Origin: Dehalococcoidia bacterium UBA3254
Lineage (GTDB): Bacteria; Chloroflexota; Dehalococcoidia; Dehalococcoidales; UBA3254
Assembly: GCA_002362735.1 (NCBI GenBank)
Contig: DEUU01000205.1
Coordinates: forward strand, 1-29,025
Length of the DNA: 29,025 nucleotides
Direction of reading: 5' to 3'
In this document: piece by piece, positions 14,564 to 23,245 of the stretch
Numbering within the stretch: the first letter of the stretch is position 1
Layout of the letters: each line of letters opens with the position of its first letter
Notes under the pieces: model-generated
What the model saw: the letters and a program-made list of their open reading frames with translations, nothing else
What the model was told of the DNA's origin: nothing
The model's database searches: none
Translations under genes and position numbers: made by a program

Positions 14564-17143
14564 ATGGCAGAAAATTTAACCCCTATAAGGCAACAATATC
14601 TCAGAATTAAGCGCCAGTTTCCACACGTGATTGTCTTTTTCCGCCTGGGCGATTTTTACGAAACTTTCGACGATGACGCGCGAATTGCTTCAAAAGAACT
14701 GGAAATCGTCTTAACTTCAAGAAGCATGGGAAAAGGAAATTCGATCCCCATGGCAGGAATCCCTTACCATGCTGTAGATAATTACCTGGCGAAATTAATT
14801 AACCGTGGTTACAAAGTAGCCATTTGCGAGCAGGTAACCAAGCCAGGAGAGACAAAAGGACTTGTCCAGAGAGAAGTAGTGAGGTTGGTCACGCCGGGGA
14901 CTGTGGTTGAACCGAGTCTTCTTGCCAGTAAATCCAACAATTATCTGGTTAGCCTGGCTGTCTCTGATGATCAGGCAGGCATAGCTTATATCGATATCAC
15001 TACCGGAGAATTTGCAACAACCCAGACTTCAACGCAGAGGATGCTGAGTGAACTGGAGAGACTGAAACCTTCAGAAATAGTTGCTCCTAAAAGTACCGAT
15101 TTGTCGGCCTTCAAAATAACAAGTCCTATCACACGCGTTGAAGACTATGATTTCGATCTTGAATCCAGTAGAAAAGCGCTGTTAGACCATTTCAAAGTGG
15201 CTACCCTGGATGGTTTTGGTTGTAATCATCTCCCTCTGGCCATAAGGGCAGCTGGAAGCATCATCCTGTACATTCAGGAAACCCAGAAAGGGGCACTGGT
15301 ACAGCTAACAGGATTGTCCACCTATTCCACTGAAGAATTTATGGCTCTGGATTTACAGACCTTAAATAATCTGGAACTTTTCCGCAATTCTCATACCGGT
15401 AAATCTGAGGGTTCATTATTGGCTGTAATTGATTTGACGAAAACGGCGATGGGAGGCCGCCTGATAAAAAAATGGTTGGGGCAACCGCTTCTCGATATTA
15501 ACAGTATCATCAGACGTCAGGAAACAGTAGAATGGTTTTATCAAGAAAGTCTTACACGCCAGGAGATCGTTCAGCTTCTAAATAATATGGGGGATATGGA
15601 ACGATTAATTAATAGAATCAGAAGTAATCTCTCTTCACCCCGAGAACTGGTGGCGCTTAGACGCGGACTGGAAATTTTGCCCCGGCTCAAAGAACTAATC
15701 AGCGATACCTGTCTTCAATGGTTAAATGAAGAGCTTAAATTACAGCCGGAAATGGTTGATCTCATCACAAAATCTTTAGTTGATCAACCTCCCTCCGACC
15801 TTGAAGAAGGCGGAGTCATCAAAAATGGTTTTTCTCCCGAACTGGATGAACTGCGAGTAAAATCTACCAGTTCAAAACAATACCTCGCCAATCTCGAGAA
15901 GCAAGAACGTTTACGCACTGGTATAAAAAATTTGAAAGTAGGATATAACCGGGTTTTCGGATATTATATTGAAATTTCCAACTCAAATTTACCCCAGGTC
16001 CCTCAGGACTATATTCGAAAACAAACACTTGTAAACGGCGAAAGATTTTTTACTCCCGAGCTAAAGGAATACGAAACTCAGATCCTTCATGCTCAAGAGC
16101 GAATCAAAGAAATGGAATCAGATATTTTCTACTGGATTTGCGGTCAAATTGCTGCTTCCTGCGAGATAATTCTAACCACAGCCAGAATTTTAGCCCAGCT
16201 TGATGTCTTTTCCGCATTGGCCGAAGTAGCTGTGCGAAATGGTTATAAAAGACCACTTTTAGACAATAATAAAGACATTGATATTAAAGCCGGGAGACAT
16301 CCGATTGTAGAACGCACTCTGCTTGAAGGCACGTTTATCCCGAATGATACCCACCTTTCTAATACCAATGCCCAGCTAATCATTCTCACCGGTCCCAATA
16401 TGTCCGGTAAATCTACCTATTTGAGACAGGTAGCTTTAATCGTATTAATGGCACAAACGGGCAGCTTTGTGCCGGCAGAATCGGCCAAAATCGGGATCGT
16501 GGATCGTATCTTCACTCGTATCGGCGCGGGTGAAGACATCGCCAGTGGAAAATCAACCTTTATGGTTGAAATGACCGAGACTGCCAATATTTTAAACAAT
16601 GCCACACCAGGATCATTGATTATTCTGGATGAAATTGGCCGGGGGACAAGCACTTACGATGGATTATCCATTGCACGGGCTGTTGCAGAATATATCCACA
16701 ATAGTCCCAGACTGGGTGCTAAGACGCTCTTTGCCACGCACTATCACGAACTGGTCAACTTAGCCGGATTTCTACCAAGGGTAAAAAATTTTAACGTGGC
16801 TGTTATTGAAGAGGGCGGTGAAGTCGTTTTCCTGCGTAAAATCGTACCAGGAGGAGTTGACAAAAGCTACGGGATACACGTAGCGAAATTAGCCGGCTTA
16901 CCGAGGCCCGTAATTCACCGGGCGCAAGAAGTATTATCCGATCTTGAAAATAACTCAGAAAACAACCGTTTCAAAAAGCCCAATTTAAAAGAACCAAAGC
17001 AAACAGCATCTGTGCAAATTTCGCTATTCGGTCAAAGATCACCGGTAATTTTGGAATTGGAAAAAATTGATCTTAACTCTTTGACACCTCTAGAAGCATT
17101 GAATAAACTCTACGAACTGCAAAACAAGGCGAAAGAACAATAG
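14564..17143 (+). CDS. mutS: DNA mismatch repair protein MutS
   Basis: This 859-residue protein has the full layout of MutS1, the mismatch sensor of DNA repair. The N-terminal mismatch-binding domain includes the F-Y-E motif that wedges into the mispair (FRLGDFYETF, Phe31-Tyr32-Glu33). Connector, lever and clamp regions follow, then the C-terminal ABC-type ATPase: Walker A GPNMSGKST (about 610-618), Walker B LDEIGRGTS (about 688-696) and THYHEL soon after. A C-terminal leucine-rich segment (LEALNKLYELQNKAKE) matches the dimer/tetramer helix. Key residues are all present, so it should be active. mutL is not in this window. The ATG at 14564 is preceded by a promoter only 9 bases away, with no Shine-Dalgarno sequence. 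Confidence 0.97.
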   Translation: MAENLTPIRQQYLRIKRQFPHVIVFFRLGDFYETFDDDARIASKELEIVLTSRSMGKGNSIPMAGIPYHAVDNYLAKLINRGYKVAICEQVTKPGETKGLVQREVVRLVTPGTVVEPSLLASKSNNYLVSLAVSDDQAGIAYIDITTGEFATTQTSTQRMLSELERLKPSEIVAPKSTDLSAFKITSPITRVEDYDFDLESSRKALLDHFKVATLDGFGCNHLPLAIRAAGSIILYIQETQKGALVQLTGLSTYSTEEFMALDLQTLNNLELFRNSHTGKSEGSLLAVIDLTKTAMGGRLIKKWLGQPLLDINSIIRRQETVEWFYQESLTRQEIVQLLNNMGDMERLINRIRSNLSSPRELVALRRGLEILPRLKELISDTCLQWLNEELKLQPEMVDLITKSLVDQPPSDLEEGGVIKNGFSPELDELRVKSTSSKQYLANLEKQERLRTGIKNLKVGYNRVFGYYIEISNSNLPQVPQDYIRKQTLVNGERFFTPELKEYETQILHAQERIKEMESDIFYWICGQIAASCEIILTTARILAQLDVFSALAEVAVRNGYKRPLLDNNKDIDIKAGRHPIVERTLLEGTFIPNDTHLSNTNAQLIILTGPNMSGKSTYLRQVALIVLMAQTGSFVPAESAKIGIVDRIFTRIGAGEDIASGKSTFMVEMTETANILNNATPGSLIILDEIGRGTSTYDGLSIARAVAEYIHNSPRLGAKTLFATHYHELVNLAGFLPRVKNFNVAVIEEGGEVVFLRKIVPGGVDKSYGIHVAKLAGLPRPVIHRAQEVLSDLENNSENNRFKKPNLKEPKQTASVQISLFGQRSPVILELEKIDLNSLTPLEALNKLYELQNKAKEQ

Positions 17144-17250
17144 GATTATTTGTTAACTAAAGTTTAAATCCTCAAACACCAACTTTTCAGCTTCTGACTT
17201 TTTCTCCAGTTTAACGTTATTTTAATTGAACTTAGATAATTTTCGTAATT

Positions 17251-17279
17251 TTGACACAATACGATAAGTAATTTATACT
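17251..17279 (+). promoter_or_regulatory. Near-consensus promoter for the alpha/beta hydrolase
   Basis: Perfect TTGACA (17251-17256), exactly 17 bases, then TATACT (17274-17279). The predicted start near 17286 leaves about 75 untranslated bases before the GTG at 17361. It is one of the best matches in the window. Confidence 0.75.
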
Positions 17280-17360
17280 ACATGCATAAGTAGTAATTAC
17301 TAAATATATACAGCATTAATATTGCTGGTCTTTGCCGGGTTTGCTGTTGGGGGGAGAGGA

Positions 17361-18143
17361 GTGATAAGGATTAATAGCCAGAGGATTAAAGTTAATGGAT
17401 TAGATATTCATTATTTAACTTACGGGAGCGGTGAACCTCTGATAATAGTACACGGCGGAGGTGATGGGGCCAGAGCCTGGACGAAAAACATAATTGCTTT
17501 ATCTAAAAAATATACGGTATATGTTCCTGATTTACCCGGTTTCGGTTCGAGCCAGGCGATGGCGAATGCTTACTACATGACCGAGATGGTAGACTTCATT
17601 GATGATTTTAGCAGCTCTCTGGGGCTGCGAAGTTTTTACATGATGGGCCATTCTTTTGGTGGAGGAGTGGCACTACACTACACTCTTAAGCACCCCCAAA
17701 AAATCCGCAAACTGGTGCTGGTTAGCAGCTTATGTCTTGGGAGAGAGATTGCCTGGTGGATTCGTATTTTTTCTACCCCGGTATTTTACCATTCCATCGG
17801 CAATGCAGTTGTGGCATTCTTCAGATTTATCAAAAAAGCAGCGAAAGTATTTGGTCCGTGGGAGATAGTTGAACCCGTTTCAAAGACAACACTTCATATC
17901 GGAAGCCGTATTTCCAGTTTGACAGAACAAACCATTAATCTTATCAGCCAGCTAAGCCAGATTATGGTACCGACTCTGGTGATGTGGGGAGCCAAAGACC
18001 CTATCGTACCTTTTAATCATGCCTATGCCGCGGCTGAGTTGATTCCCGACTGTAAAGTTAAAATATTTGGTAACGCCGGTCACAGTGTATACAGAGACAG
18101 ACTTCACGAATTCTCTACGGCGTTAGCCGGATTTCTAGGCTAG
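17361..18143 (+). CDS. Alpha/beta hydrolase
   Basis: The 260-residue protein is an alpha/beta-hydrolase-fold enzyme with an intact catalytic triad. The nucleophile elbow is GHSFGG (Ser98), the acid is Asp213 in WGAKDPIVP, and the base is His241 in NAGHSVY. The oxyanion strand HGGGDGA (31-37) lies upstream, and DLPGFGSS follows the third strand. A cap of about 70 hydrophobic residues (IAWWIRIF to about 190) covers the site, suggesting a hydrophobic ester or similar substrate; the exact substrate is unknown. The open frame extends upstream to a TTG at 17322. I chose the GTG at 17361 because a purine-rich GGGGAGAGGA precedes it and homologues normally begin near this point. The gene is monocistronic with a strong promoter and faces the small leftward gene downstream. 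Confidence 0.88.
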   Translation: MIRINSQRIKVNGLDIHYLTYGSGEPLIIVHGGGDGARAWTKNIIALSKKYTVYVPDLPGFGSSQAMANAYYMTEMVDFIDDFSSSLGLRSFYMMGHSFGGGVALHYTLKHPQKIRKLVLVSSLCLGREIAWWIRIFSTPVFYHSIGNAVVAFFRFIKKAAKVFGPWEIVEPVSKTTLHIGSRISSLTEQTINLISQLSQIMVPTLVMWGAKDPIVPFNHAYAAAELIPDCKVKIFGNAGHSVYRDRLHEFSTALAGFLG

Positions 18144-18234
18144 AAGATATCGAGAAAAACGGGGTCTATATTTTAATACCGGATTGTACGATGCTTGCCG
18201 GCATAATCCGATAGCCGAAATTAGCGGAAAATGG

Positions 18235-18483
18235 TTATCTGGAAATAAAAATCAGAGCAGCCGCCAAAGCTGCAATCATAAGAGCCAGCATATAAATAAA
18301 ACGCTTATTATATTTTCCGTTCGGATACCTGAACACAATCACTGGTCTTTTAGCGATCCGGTCTCTTATGATTTGAGCCTTTTGTTCAGGCGTTAATAAC
18401 GGTCTGACGGCTTTTTGTTCCTGAGCCGCTTTTTGACGGTTACTATTATCCAATTTTTTCCTGATTTTACTTTCCTTAGACAC
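18235..18483 (-). CDS. Small single-span membrane protein, unknown function
   Basis: The 82-residue protein has a very basic N-terminal half (Lys/Arg/Gln-rich, probably helical), then RPVIVFRYPNGKYNKRF, and one C-terminal membrane span (about 63-80, YMLALMIAALAAALIFI). It should be tail-anchored with the charged domain in the cytoplasm, possibly binding nucleic acid or ribosomes. I do not recognise the family. Evidence that it is real: a clean basic/hydrophobic layout, a GAGG four bases before the GTG start at 18483, and an extended -10 promoter about 30 bases upstream. It stands alone between the convergent hydrolase and the divergent argJ. Confidence 0.62.
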   Translation of the reverse strand: MSKESKIRKKLDNSNRQKAAQEQKAVRPLLTPEQKAQIIRDRIAKRPVIVFRYPNGKYNKRFIYMLALMIAALAAALIFISR

Positions 18484-18514
18484 TTTGCCTCATTTTCACT
18501 CTAATGTTATAACA

Positions 18515-18523
18515 ATTATATCA
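18515..18523 (-). promoter_or_regulatory. Extended -10 promoter for the small membrane protein
   Basis: Read leftward, TG-A-TATAAT (18523-18515). The -35 region is poor, as is usual for extended -10 promoters. Transcription would begin near 18508, 25 bases before the GTG. Confidence 0.5.
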
Positions 18524-18594
18524 CTGAGTGTAATTAAAAAGTATCACATTAAATATACAGGACTTGTAAGGGGCACTACCGATAATTCCTGAGA

Positions 18595-18624
18595 TTGCTA
18601 TGCTTATCGTTCGTATGGTATATT
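18595..18624 (+). promoter_or_regulatory. Promoter for argJ
   Basis: TTGCTA (18595-18600), an 18-base spacer, then TATATT (18619-18624). The argJ ATG at 18637 is 12 bases beyond it and a GTG at 18631 is 6 bases beyond, giving a leaderless or very short-leader message. The -35 box coincides with the TTG that opens the longest argJ frame, ruling that TTG out as the start from this promoter. Confidence 0.6.
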
Positions 18625-18636
18625 TTTAATGTGAAA

Positions 18637-19857
18637 ATGAGCGCAAAAATAGATGTTATTCCTGATGGAAATGTAACTTCGGCACACGGATTTTTTGCTG
18701 GAGCTACTTATGCCGGCATTAAGAAGAAGTTTAAGGATACTCTTGATGTGGGTATATTATATTCCGAAGTTACCTGTGCCGCGGCCGCCGTCTTTACGAC
18801 TAACAAGATCAAAGCAGCTCCTGTAATTATAGACCAGAATAAGCTTATGAAACACGGAAAAGCCAGAGCCGTATTCATAAATGCTGGCTGTGCTAACGCC
18901 TGTACCGGAGAAGCTGGTTTCAAGGATGCCATGCTTACGGCGGAGCTGGTTGGTAAAAGCCTGGGTATTTCGAGTGATGAAGTGATGGTAGCCAGCACCG
19001 GCGTTATTGGTGTTCGACTGCCAATGGATAAAATTGCAGAGGGAATTACGCATATTGCATTATCTCAAGAAGGCGGGCATGATCTAACCCGGGCAATCAT
19101 GACGACGGATACGCGCCCGAAAAAGATTGCAGTTAGGGTTAAAAGTGAAGCGGGCGAATTTACCATAGGGGGTACGGCTAAAGGAGCAGGCATGATCCAC
19201 CCAGATATGGCAACAATGCTCTGCTTTTTGACAACAGATGCGTCAATAGACCTTGTATTTCTTAATTCTTCGTTAAAGAAATCCGTAGAGTCATCTTTCA
19301 ATATGGTTTCGGTAGACGGCGATACGAGTACCAACGATACCGTGCTGATAATGGCTAATGGTATGGCCAGAAACACGACTATAACCAAAGATAGCGTGCT
19401 AGCCAAAACGTTTCAGGAAGCTCTGGATATGGTCTGTTTAACCCTGGCTAAATCTATAGCGCAGGATGGCGAGGGGGCAACACGTTTAATCGAAGTAATT
19501 GTACAGGGGGCAAAAAATAAAAAGGACGCCCGACTGGCTGCGCGCACCATTGCCAGTTCTCCCCTGGTGAAAACCGCTGTTCATGGCTGTGATCCGAACT
19601 GGGGTAGAATCATTGCTGCTGCAGGCAGGAGCGGAGCTTCAGTCGTACAGGAAAATTCAGACGTGTATATTGGTAATATGTGTTTATTAAAATCCGGGAT
19701 GCCTCAGCCGTTCGATAAAAAAGCGGCAACGGCAATATTAGACTGTGGGGAGGTATTGCTAAAAGTAGATCTAAATCTCGGAAAGTCGAGTGCAACCGCC
19801 TGGGGTTGCGATTTATCCGAAGAATATGTGGTTATCAACAGCGAATATACCACGTAA
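18637..19857 (+). CDS. argJ: Glutamate N-acetyltransferase / ornithine acetyltransferase ArgJ
   Basis: This 406-residue protein transfers the acetyl group from N-acetylornithine back to glutamate, recycling it in arginine synthesis; bifunctional members can also use acetyl-CoA. The self-cleavage site is intact: KGAGMIHPDMATMLCFLTTD, with the nucleophilic Thr193 directly after Ala in MATML. Cleavage there yields the two subunits. The early DGNVTSAHGFFAGA, NAGCANACTGE (around 82-92) and the C-terminal CDPNWGRI are family signatures. The frame is open back to a TTG at 18595, but that codon is the promoter -35 box. I chose the ATG at 18637, which fits the family's N-terminus; GTG 18631 is the alternative. 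First gene of the arginine cluster. Whether it is mono- or bifunctional cannot be decided from sequence. Confidence 0.95.
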   Translation: MSAKIDVIPDGNVTSAHGFFAGATYAGIKKKFKDTLDVGILYSEVTCAAAAVFTTNKIKAAPVIIDQNKLMKHGKARAVFINAGCANACTGEAGFKDAMLTAELVGKSLGISSDEVMVASTGVIGVRLPMDKIAEGITHIALSQEGGHDLTRAIMTTDTRPKKIAVRVKSEAGEFTIGGTAKGAGMIHPDMATMLCFLTTDASIDLVFLNSSLKKSVESSFNMVSVDGDTSTNDTVLIMANGMARNTTITKDSVLAKTFQEALDMVCLTLAKSIAQDGEGATRLIEVIVQGAKNKKDARLAARTIASSPLVKTAVHGCDPNWGRIIAAAGRSGASVVQENSDVYIGNMCLLKSGMPQPFDKKAATAILDCGEVLLKVDLNLGKSSATAWGCDLSEEYVVINSEYTT

Positions 19858-19907
19858 CGGCATAAGACCCAGTTATTAATCAGGGTACTGAATTAATAGC
19901 TATCAGG

Positions 19908-19913
19908 TAAAAT
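19908..19913 (+). promoter_or_regulatory. -10-like hexamer before argB
   Basis: TAAAAT ends 11 bases before the argB ATG, which lacks a Shine-Dalgarno sequence. No good -35 box is present, so the promoter call is tentative. Confidence 0.35.
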
Positions 19914-19924
19914 TAGCATTAATT

Positions 19925-20746
19925 ATGAATAGCAAACAAAAAAGTATCATAGTGGTTAAAATCGGTGGCTCTACATTAGGCCAACATGATACTACGATGC
20001 AAGACCTGGTCGAATTACAGAAAAAGGGTCGGGCAGTAGTGGTAGTGCATGGAGGCGGCAAGGTAGTTACGGAGTGGTTGGGGAAATTAAATGCTTCAAC
20101 CAAATTCGTTCAGGGAGAACGAGTAACGGATAAAATTGGTCTAGATGTTGTCACGGCGGTGCTATCCGGACTGGTGAACAAGGAACTGGTAGCGACGTTA
20201 TGCAGTTCAGGCGGCCGGGCTATCGGTTTGAGTGGGGTAGATGGGGGCCTTCTTCAAGGCCAGATTAAAAACCCGGATCTGGGGTATGTCGGCAATATCA
20301 ACAATGTAAATACTGAGATCCTGGAAGTTTTGCTAAATAATGATTATATTCCTGTGATATCTTCAATCAGTTTGAACTTATCCGATCAAAAAGAAACCAG
20401 CCACGACTCCTCGCTGCTGAATGTAAATGCCGATATTGCCGCCGGTGAGATAGCGAACGCTTTAAATGCGGATAAGTTGATATTTTTAACGGATATCGCC
20501 GGGATATGCGATAAGGATGGAAAAGTAATATCCAGGTTAAATGTGCACCAGGCAGAATCCTTGATCGATTCCGGCGTAGCTACCAGTGGAATGATTCCTA
20601 AAATCCGGTCCGGTATCAGGGCTGTAATAAAAACCGGAAAAGCACGGATTATAGATGGCAGGCGACCTCACGCTTTACTTAACGAAATCGAGAAAAGTGA
20701 GGGTGGAACAACCATCTATAAGGAAAAAACTGGAGAGTCAGAATAA
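19925..20746 (+). CDS. argB: Acetylglutamate kinase
   Basis: The 273-residue protein phosphorylates N-acetylglutamate, the second step of arginine synthesis. It shows the amino-acid-kinase fold: VVKIGGSTL with Lys12 (10-18), the glycine-rich VVVVHGGGKVVTEW (38-51), NVNADIAAGEIANAL in the nucleotide domain, KLIFLTDIAGICD, and GMIPKIRSGIRAVIKTG for the ATP site. It begins right at the first strand and lacks the extra N-terminal helix that joins dimers into arginine-inhibited hexamers, so it may not be feedback-inhibited (inference from family structure). It lies 67 bases after argJ and its TAA abuts the argD ATG directly, so the two are translationally coupled. Confidence 0.95.
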   Translation: MNSKQKSIIVVKIGGSTLGQHDTTMQDLVELQKKGRAVVVVHGGGKVVTEWLGKLNASTKFVQGERVTDKIGLDVVTAVLSGLVNKELVATLCSSGGRAIGLSGVDGGLLQGQIKNPDLGYVGNINNVNTEILEVLLNNDYIPVISSISLNLSDQKETSHDSSLLNVNADIAAGEIANALNADKLIFLTDIAGICDKDGKVISRLNVHQAESLIDSGVATSGMIPKIRSGIRAVIKTGKARIIDGRRPHALLNEIEKSEGGTTIYKEKTGESE

Positions 20747-21946
20747 ATGCAAAACAGAAAATTGAGTCCTTCGCAAGAATTAGCCCAAAAATATATGATG
20801 AATTTTATTAAACGCATTCCCGTTACTTTTGTGAAAGGAAAAGGACTGCATCTTTGGGATGAAGATGGAAAAGAATATCTGGATTTCGTGGGGGGATGGG
20901 CGGTTGATAGTTTGGGACATTGTCATCCGGTATTGACCAAAGCTCTTACTGAACAATCCAAACTATTAATACATGTTTCCAATGCTTACTATACGTTACC
21001 TCTAGGAAAATTGGCCGAACTCTTAGTTAAAAACAGCTGCCTGGATAAAGTGTTTTTCGCAAATAGCGGCGCAGAAGCCAACGAAGGAGCGATAAAACTC
21101 GCGAGACGTTACGGAGCTTTAAAACTTAATGGAGCGTATGAAGTAATATCAACCATTAACTCATTCCATGGCCGGACTTTAGCCATGGTAGCCGCCACGG
21201 GGCAAGCGAAATTTCAAAAACCTTATATACCTTTACCGGAAGGCTTCGTGAATGTGGAATACAACAACATCGAAGCTTTAAAAAAGGCTACCTCTCCTAA
21301 AACTTGTGCGATTTTGCTTGAGCCAATCCAGGGCGAAGGTGGAGTCATAATTCCGGACCAAAACTATTTGAAAAAGGTACGTTCCTGGTGCGACGAAAAA
21401 GGAATCCTGTTAATGCTGGACGAGATACAGACCGGAATGGGCCGTTTAGGCAAATTGTTTGGATATGAGCTTTTTGGTATAGAGCCGGATGTAATCACTC
21501 TGGCAAAAGGCATCGCCAGCGGTGTAGCAATTGGAGTCATAATGGCGAAAGACAGAGCCTGTGCTTTTGCTCCGGGTGATCACGGTACTACGTTTGGCGG
21601 AAATCCTCTGGCTTGTGCTGCCGGATACGCAGTTTCAAAATATTTGATTGACAATAAAATACCGGAACATGCCGACCAAATGGGGAAATACCTTATTTCA
21701 AAGTTAGAAATTCTAAAAGAGAAATACCAGTGCATCTCCGATGTCCGAGGAAGCGGATTGCTGATAGGTGTTGAATTTAAACAGGAAATCGCAGAATCGA
21801 TCATGTATGCCTGTTTAGATAACGGTCTGATAGTAAATCATTTAAAACCTAATTTATTGCGTTTTATTCCGCCCCTCATCGTAACCAGAAATGAAATAGA
21901 CAAGGGAATTCAGATATTAGACAGAGTTCTGGCGGAAATGAAATAG
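20747..21946 (+). CDS. argD: Acetylornithine aminotransferase
   Basis: This 399-residue class-III PLP aminotransferase converts N-acetylglutamate semialdehyde to N-acetylornithine with glutamate as amino donor. The PLP lysine is Lys254 (TLAKGIASG). The PLP ring is held by Asp225 (LMLDEIQTGMGR) and the phosphate by FANSGAEANEGAIK (104-117); SFHGRTLA (139-146) and TTFGGNPLACAA follow. Gly-Trp-Ala-Val-Asp around residue 50-54 fits the acetylornithine branch rather than GABA transaminases, and the arginine cluster settles it. GGAGAG at the end of argB serves as Shine-Dalgarno, nine bases before the ATG. argG starts 51 bases downstream. Confidence 0.94.
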   Translation: MQNRKLSPSQELAQKYMMNFIKRIPVTFVKGKGLHLWDEDGKEYLDFVGGWAVDSLGHCHPVLTKALTEQSKLLIHVSNAYYTLPLGKLAELLVKNSCLDKVFFANSGAEANEGAIKLARRYGALKLNGAYEVISTINSFHGRTLAMVAATGQAKFQKPYIPLPEGFVNVEYNNIEALKKATSPKTCAILLEPIQGEGGVIIPDQNYLKKVRSWCDEKGILLMLDEIQTGMGRLGKLFGYELFGIEPDVITLAKGIASGVAIGVIMAKDRACAFAPGDHGTTFGGNPLACAAGYAVSKYLIDNKIPEHADQMGKYLISKLEILKEKYQCISDVRGSGLLIGVEFKQEIAESIMYACLDNGLIVNHLKPNLLRFIPPLIVTRNEIDKGIQILDRVLAEMK

Positions 21947-21985
21947 ATAGATATTTTTACGTAGAAACTGAAGCTTATAACTAAA

Positions 21986-21991
21986 AAGGAG
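21986..21991 (+). promoter_or_regulatory. Ribosome binding site fixing the GTG start of argG
   Basis: AAGGAG six bases before GTG 21998. The first in-frame ATG is far inside the conserved ATP-binding domain. Confidence 0.8.
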
Positions 21992-21997
21992 TATAAA

Positions 21998-23245
21998 GTG
22001 TCTGATAAAGTGGTATTAGCCTACAGCGGTGGAGTTGATACATCAGTCGCTATTAAATGGGTGCCCGAACATTATAAAATGGATGTCATTACCCTGACCG
22101 TAGATATAGGTAACGTGCCCGACCTGGCAGCAATTAAGGCTAAAGCAGAGAAACTGGGAGTAAAGAAGGCTTATGTAATTGACGCCAGAGAAGAATTTAT
22201 CCGAGATTATTGCTGGCCTGCGTTACAGGCAGATGCTCTTTACGAGGGTGAATATCCGCTGGCGACAGCCCTGGGTCGCCCTTTAATCGCCAAATTATTA
22301 GCCGGAATAGCTTTGGAGAATAAAGCATCCGCAGTCGCTCACGGATGTACGGGAAAAGGTAACGACCAGGTTAGACTAGACGTTGGTATTAATACTCTGG
22401 CTCCTGATCTCAAAATTATTGCACCAGCCCGTGAATGGGGTATGACTCGGGAAGCCACCATCAAATATGCGCTGGATAATGGCATTCCAATCCCGGTAAC
22501 CAAAAAAAATCCTTATTCTATTGATGAAAACCTCTGGGGAAGAGCCGTCGAATGCGGCATTCTGGAAGAACCCTGGAATGAACCTCCCGAGGATGCATTC
22601 ATCTGGACCAAATCTCCGGAAAAAACTCCTAATAAACCGACTTACGTTGAGATTGAATTCGAAAAAGGAATCCCAATAGCGTTAGATGGAGAGAAAATGG
22701 ACGGTATCAGCCTGATCCAGAAATTGAATGATATCGCCGGGGAGAATGGAGTCGGCCGGATAGATCACATTGAAAATCGTTTAGTAGGTATTAAGTCACG
22801 TGAAGTTTACGAAGCTCCGGCGCCGATAGTATTGCTTAAAGCCCATTTGGCTCTGGAAGGGCTATGCTTGACCAAGCAACAGTTAAGATTTAAACAAAAG
22901 GTAGCCGTAGAATATTCTGATCTAATTTATAACGGTCTTTGGTTCAGTGCAATGCATCAGGACCTGGCAGCTTATGTTCAAAATACCCAGCGTTTTGTCA
23001 CCGGAACTATCAGAGTCAAACTATTCAAGGGTACTTCAATGGTAGTCGGGCGAAAATCTCCGTATTCATTATACAGTTTTAAACTGGCGACTTATGATAA
23101 AGGTGATGTTTTTGATCAGCGTCACTCCGTTGGTTTTATTCAATTATGGGGCTTGCCCACCAGAGTACAAGCCCAATTGCAGCCAATAGGCGAGGTAGAT
23201 AGTTCCTTGAATAGCCTGAAGAACAAAAAAAAGAGTAAGAAATGA
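21998..23245 (+). CDS. argG: Argininosuccinate synthase
   Basis: The 415-residue enzyme joins citrulline and aspartate, with ATP, to argininosuccinate. The PP-loop ATP motif is SGGVDTS (10-16) right after the GTG start. YPLATALGRPLIAK, AHGCTGKGNDQVR and APAREWGMTREA are hallmark segments for ATP, citrulline and aspartate binding. KKNPYSIDENLWGRAVECGILE belongs to the C-terminal domain, and a basic tail (KNKKKSKK) closes the protein. Length is normal. The last four bases overlap the argH start (ATGA), so the two enzymes of consecutive steps are translationally coupled. argF, which makes citrulline, is not in the cluster. Confidence 0.96.
   Translation: MSDKVVLAYSGGVDTSVAIKWVPEHYKMDVITLTVDIGNVPDLAAIKAKAEKLGVKKAYVIDAREEFIRDYCWPALQADALYEGEYPLATALGRPLIAKLLAGIALENKASAVAHGCTGKGNDQVRLDVGINTLAPDLKIIAPAREWGMTREATIKYALDNGIPIPVTKKNPYSIDENLWGRAVECGILEEPWNEPPEDAFIWTKSPEKTPNKPTYVEIEFEKGIPIALDGEKMDGISLIQKLNDIAGENGVGRIDHIENRLVGIKSREVYEAPAPIVLLKAHLALEGLCLTKQQLRFKQKVAVEYSDLIYNGLWFSAMHQDLAAYVQNTQRFVTGTIRVKLFKGTSMVVGRKSPYSLYSFKLATYDKGDVFDQRHSVGFIQLWGLPTRVQAQLQPIGEVDSSLNSLKNKKKSKK

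Noticed and set aside
18160..18215. Hairpin-like sequence (CGGATT...AATCCG) between the convergent hydrolase and small membrane-protein genes
   Set aside because: The stem is interrupted and no T-run follows on either strand, so it cannot be called a terminator.
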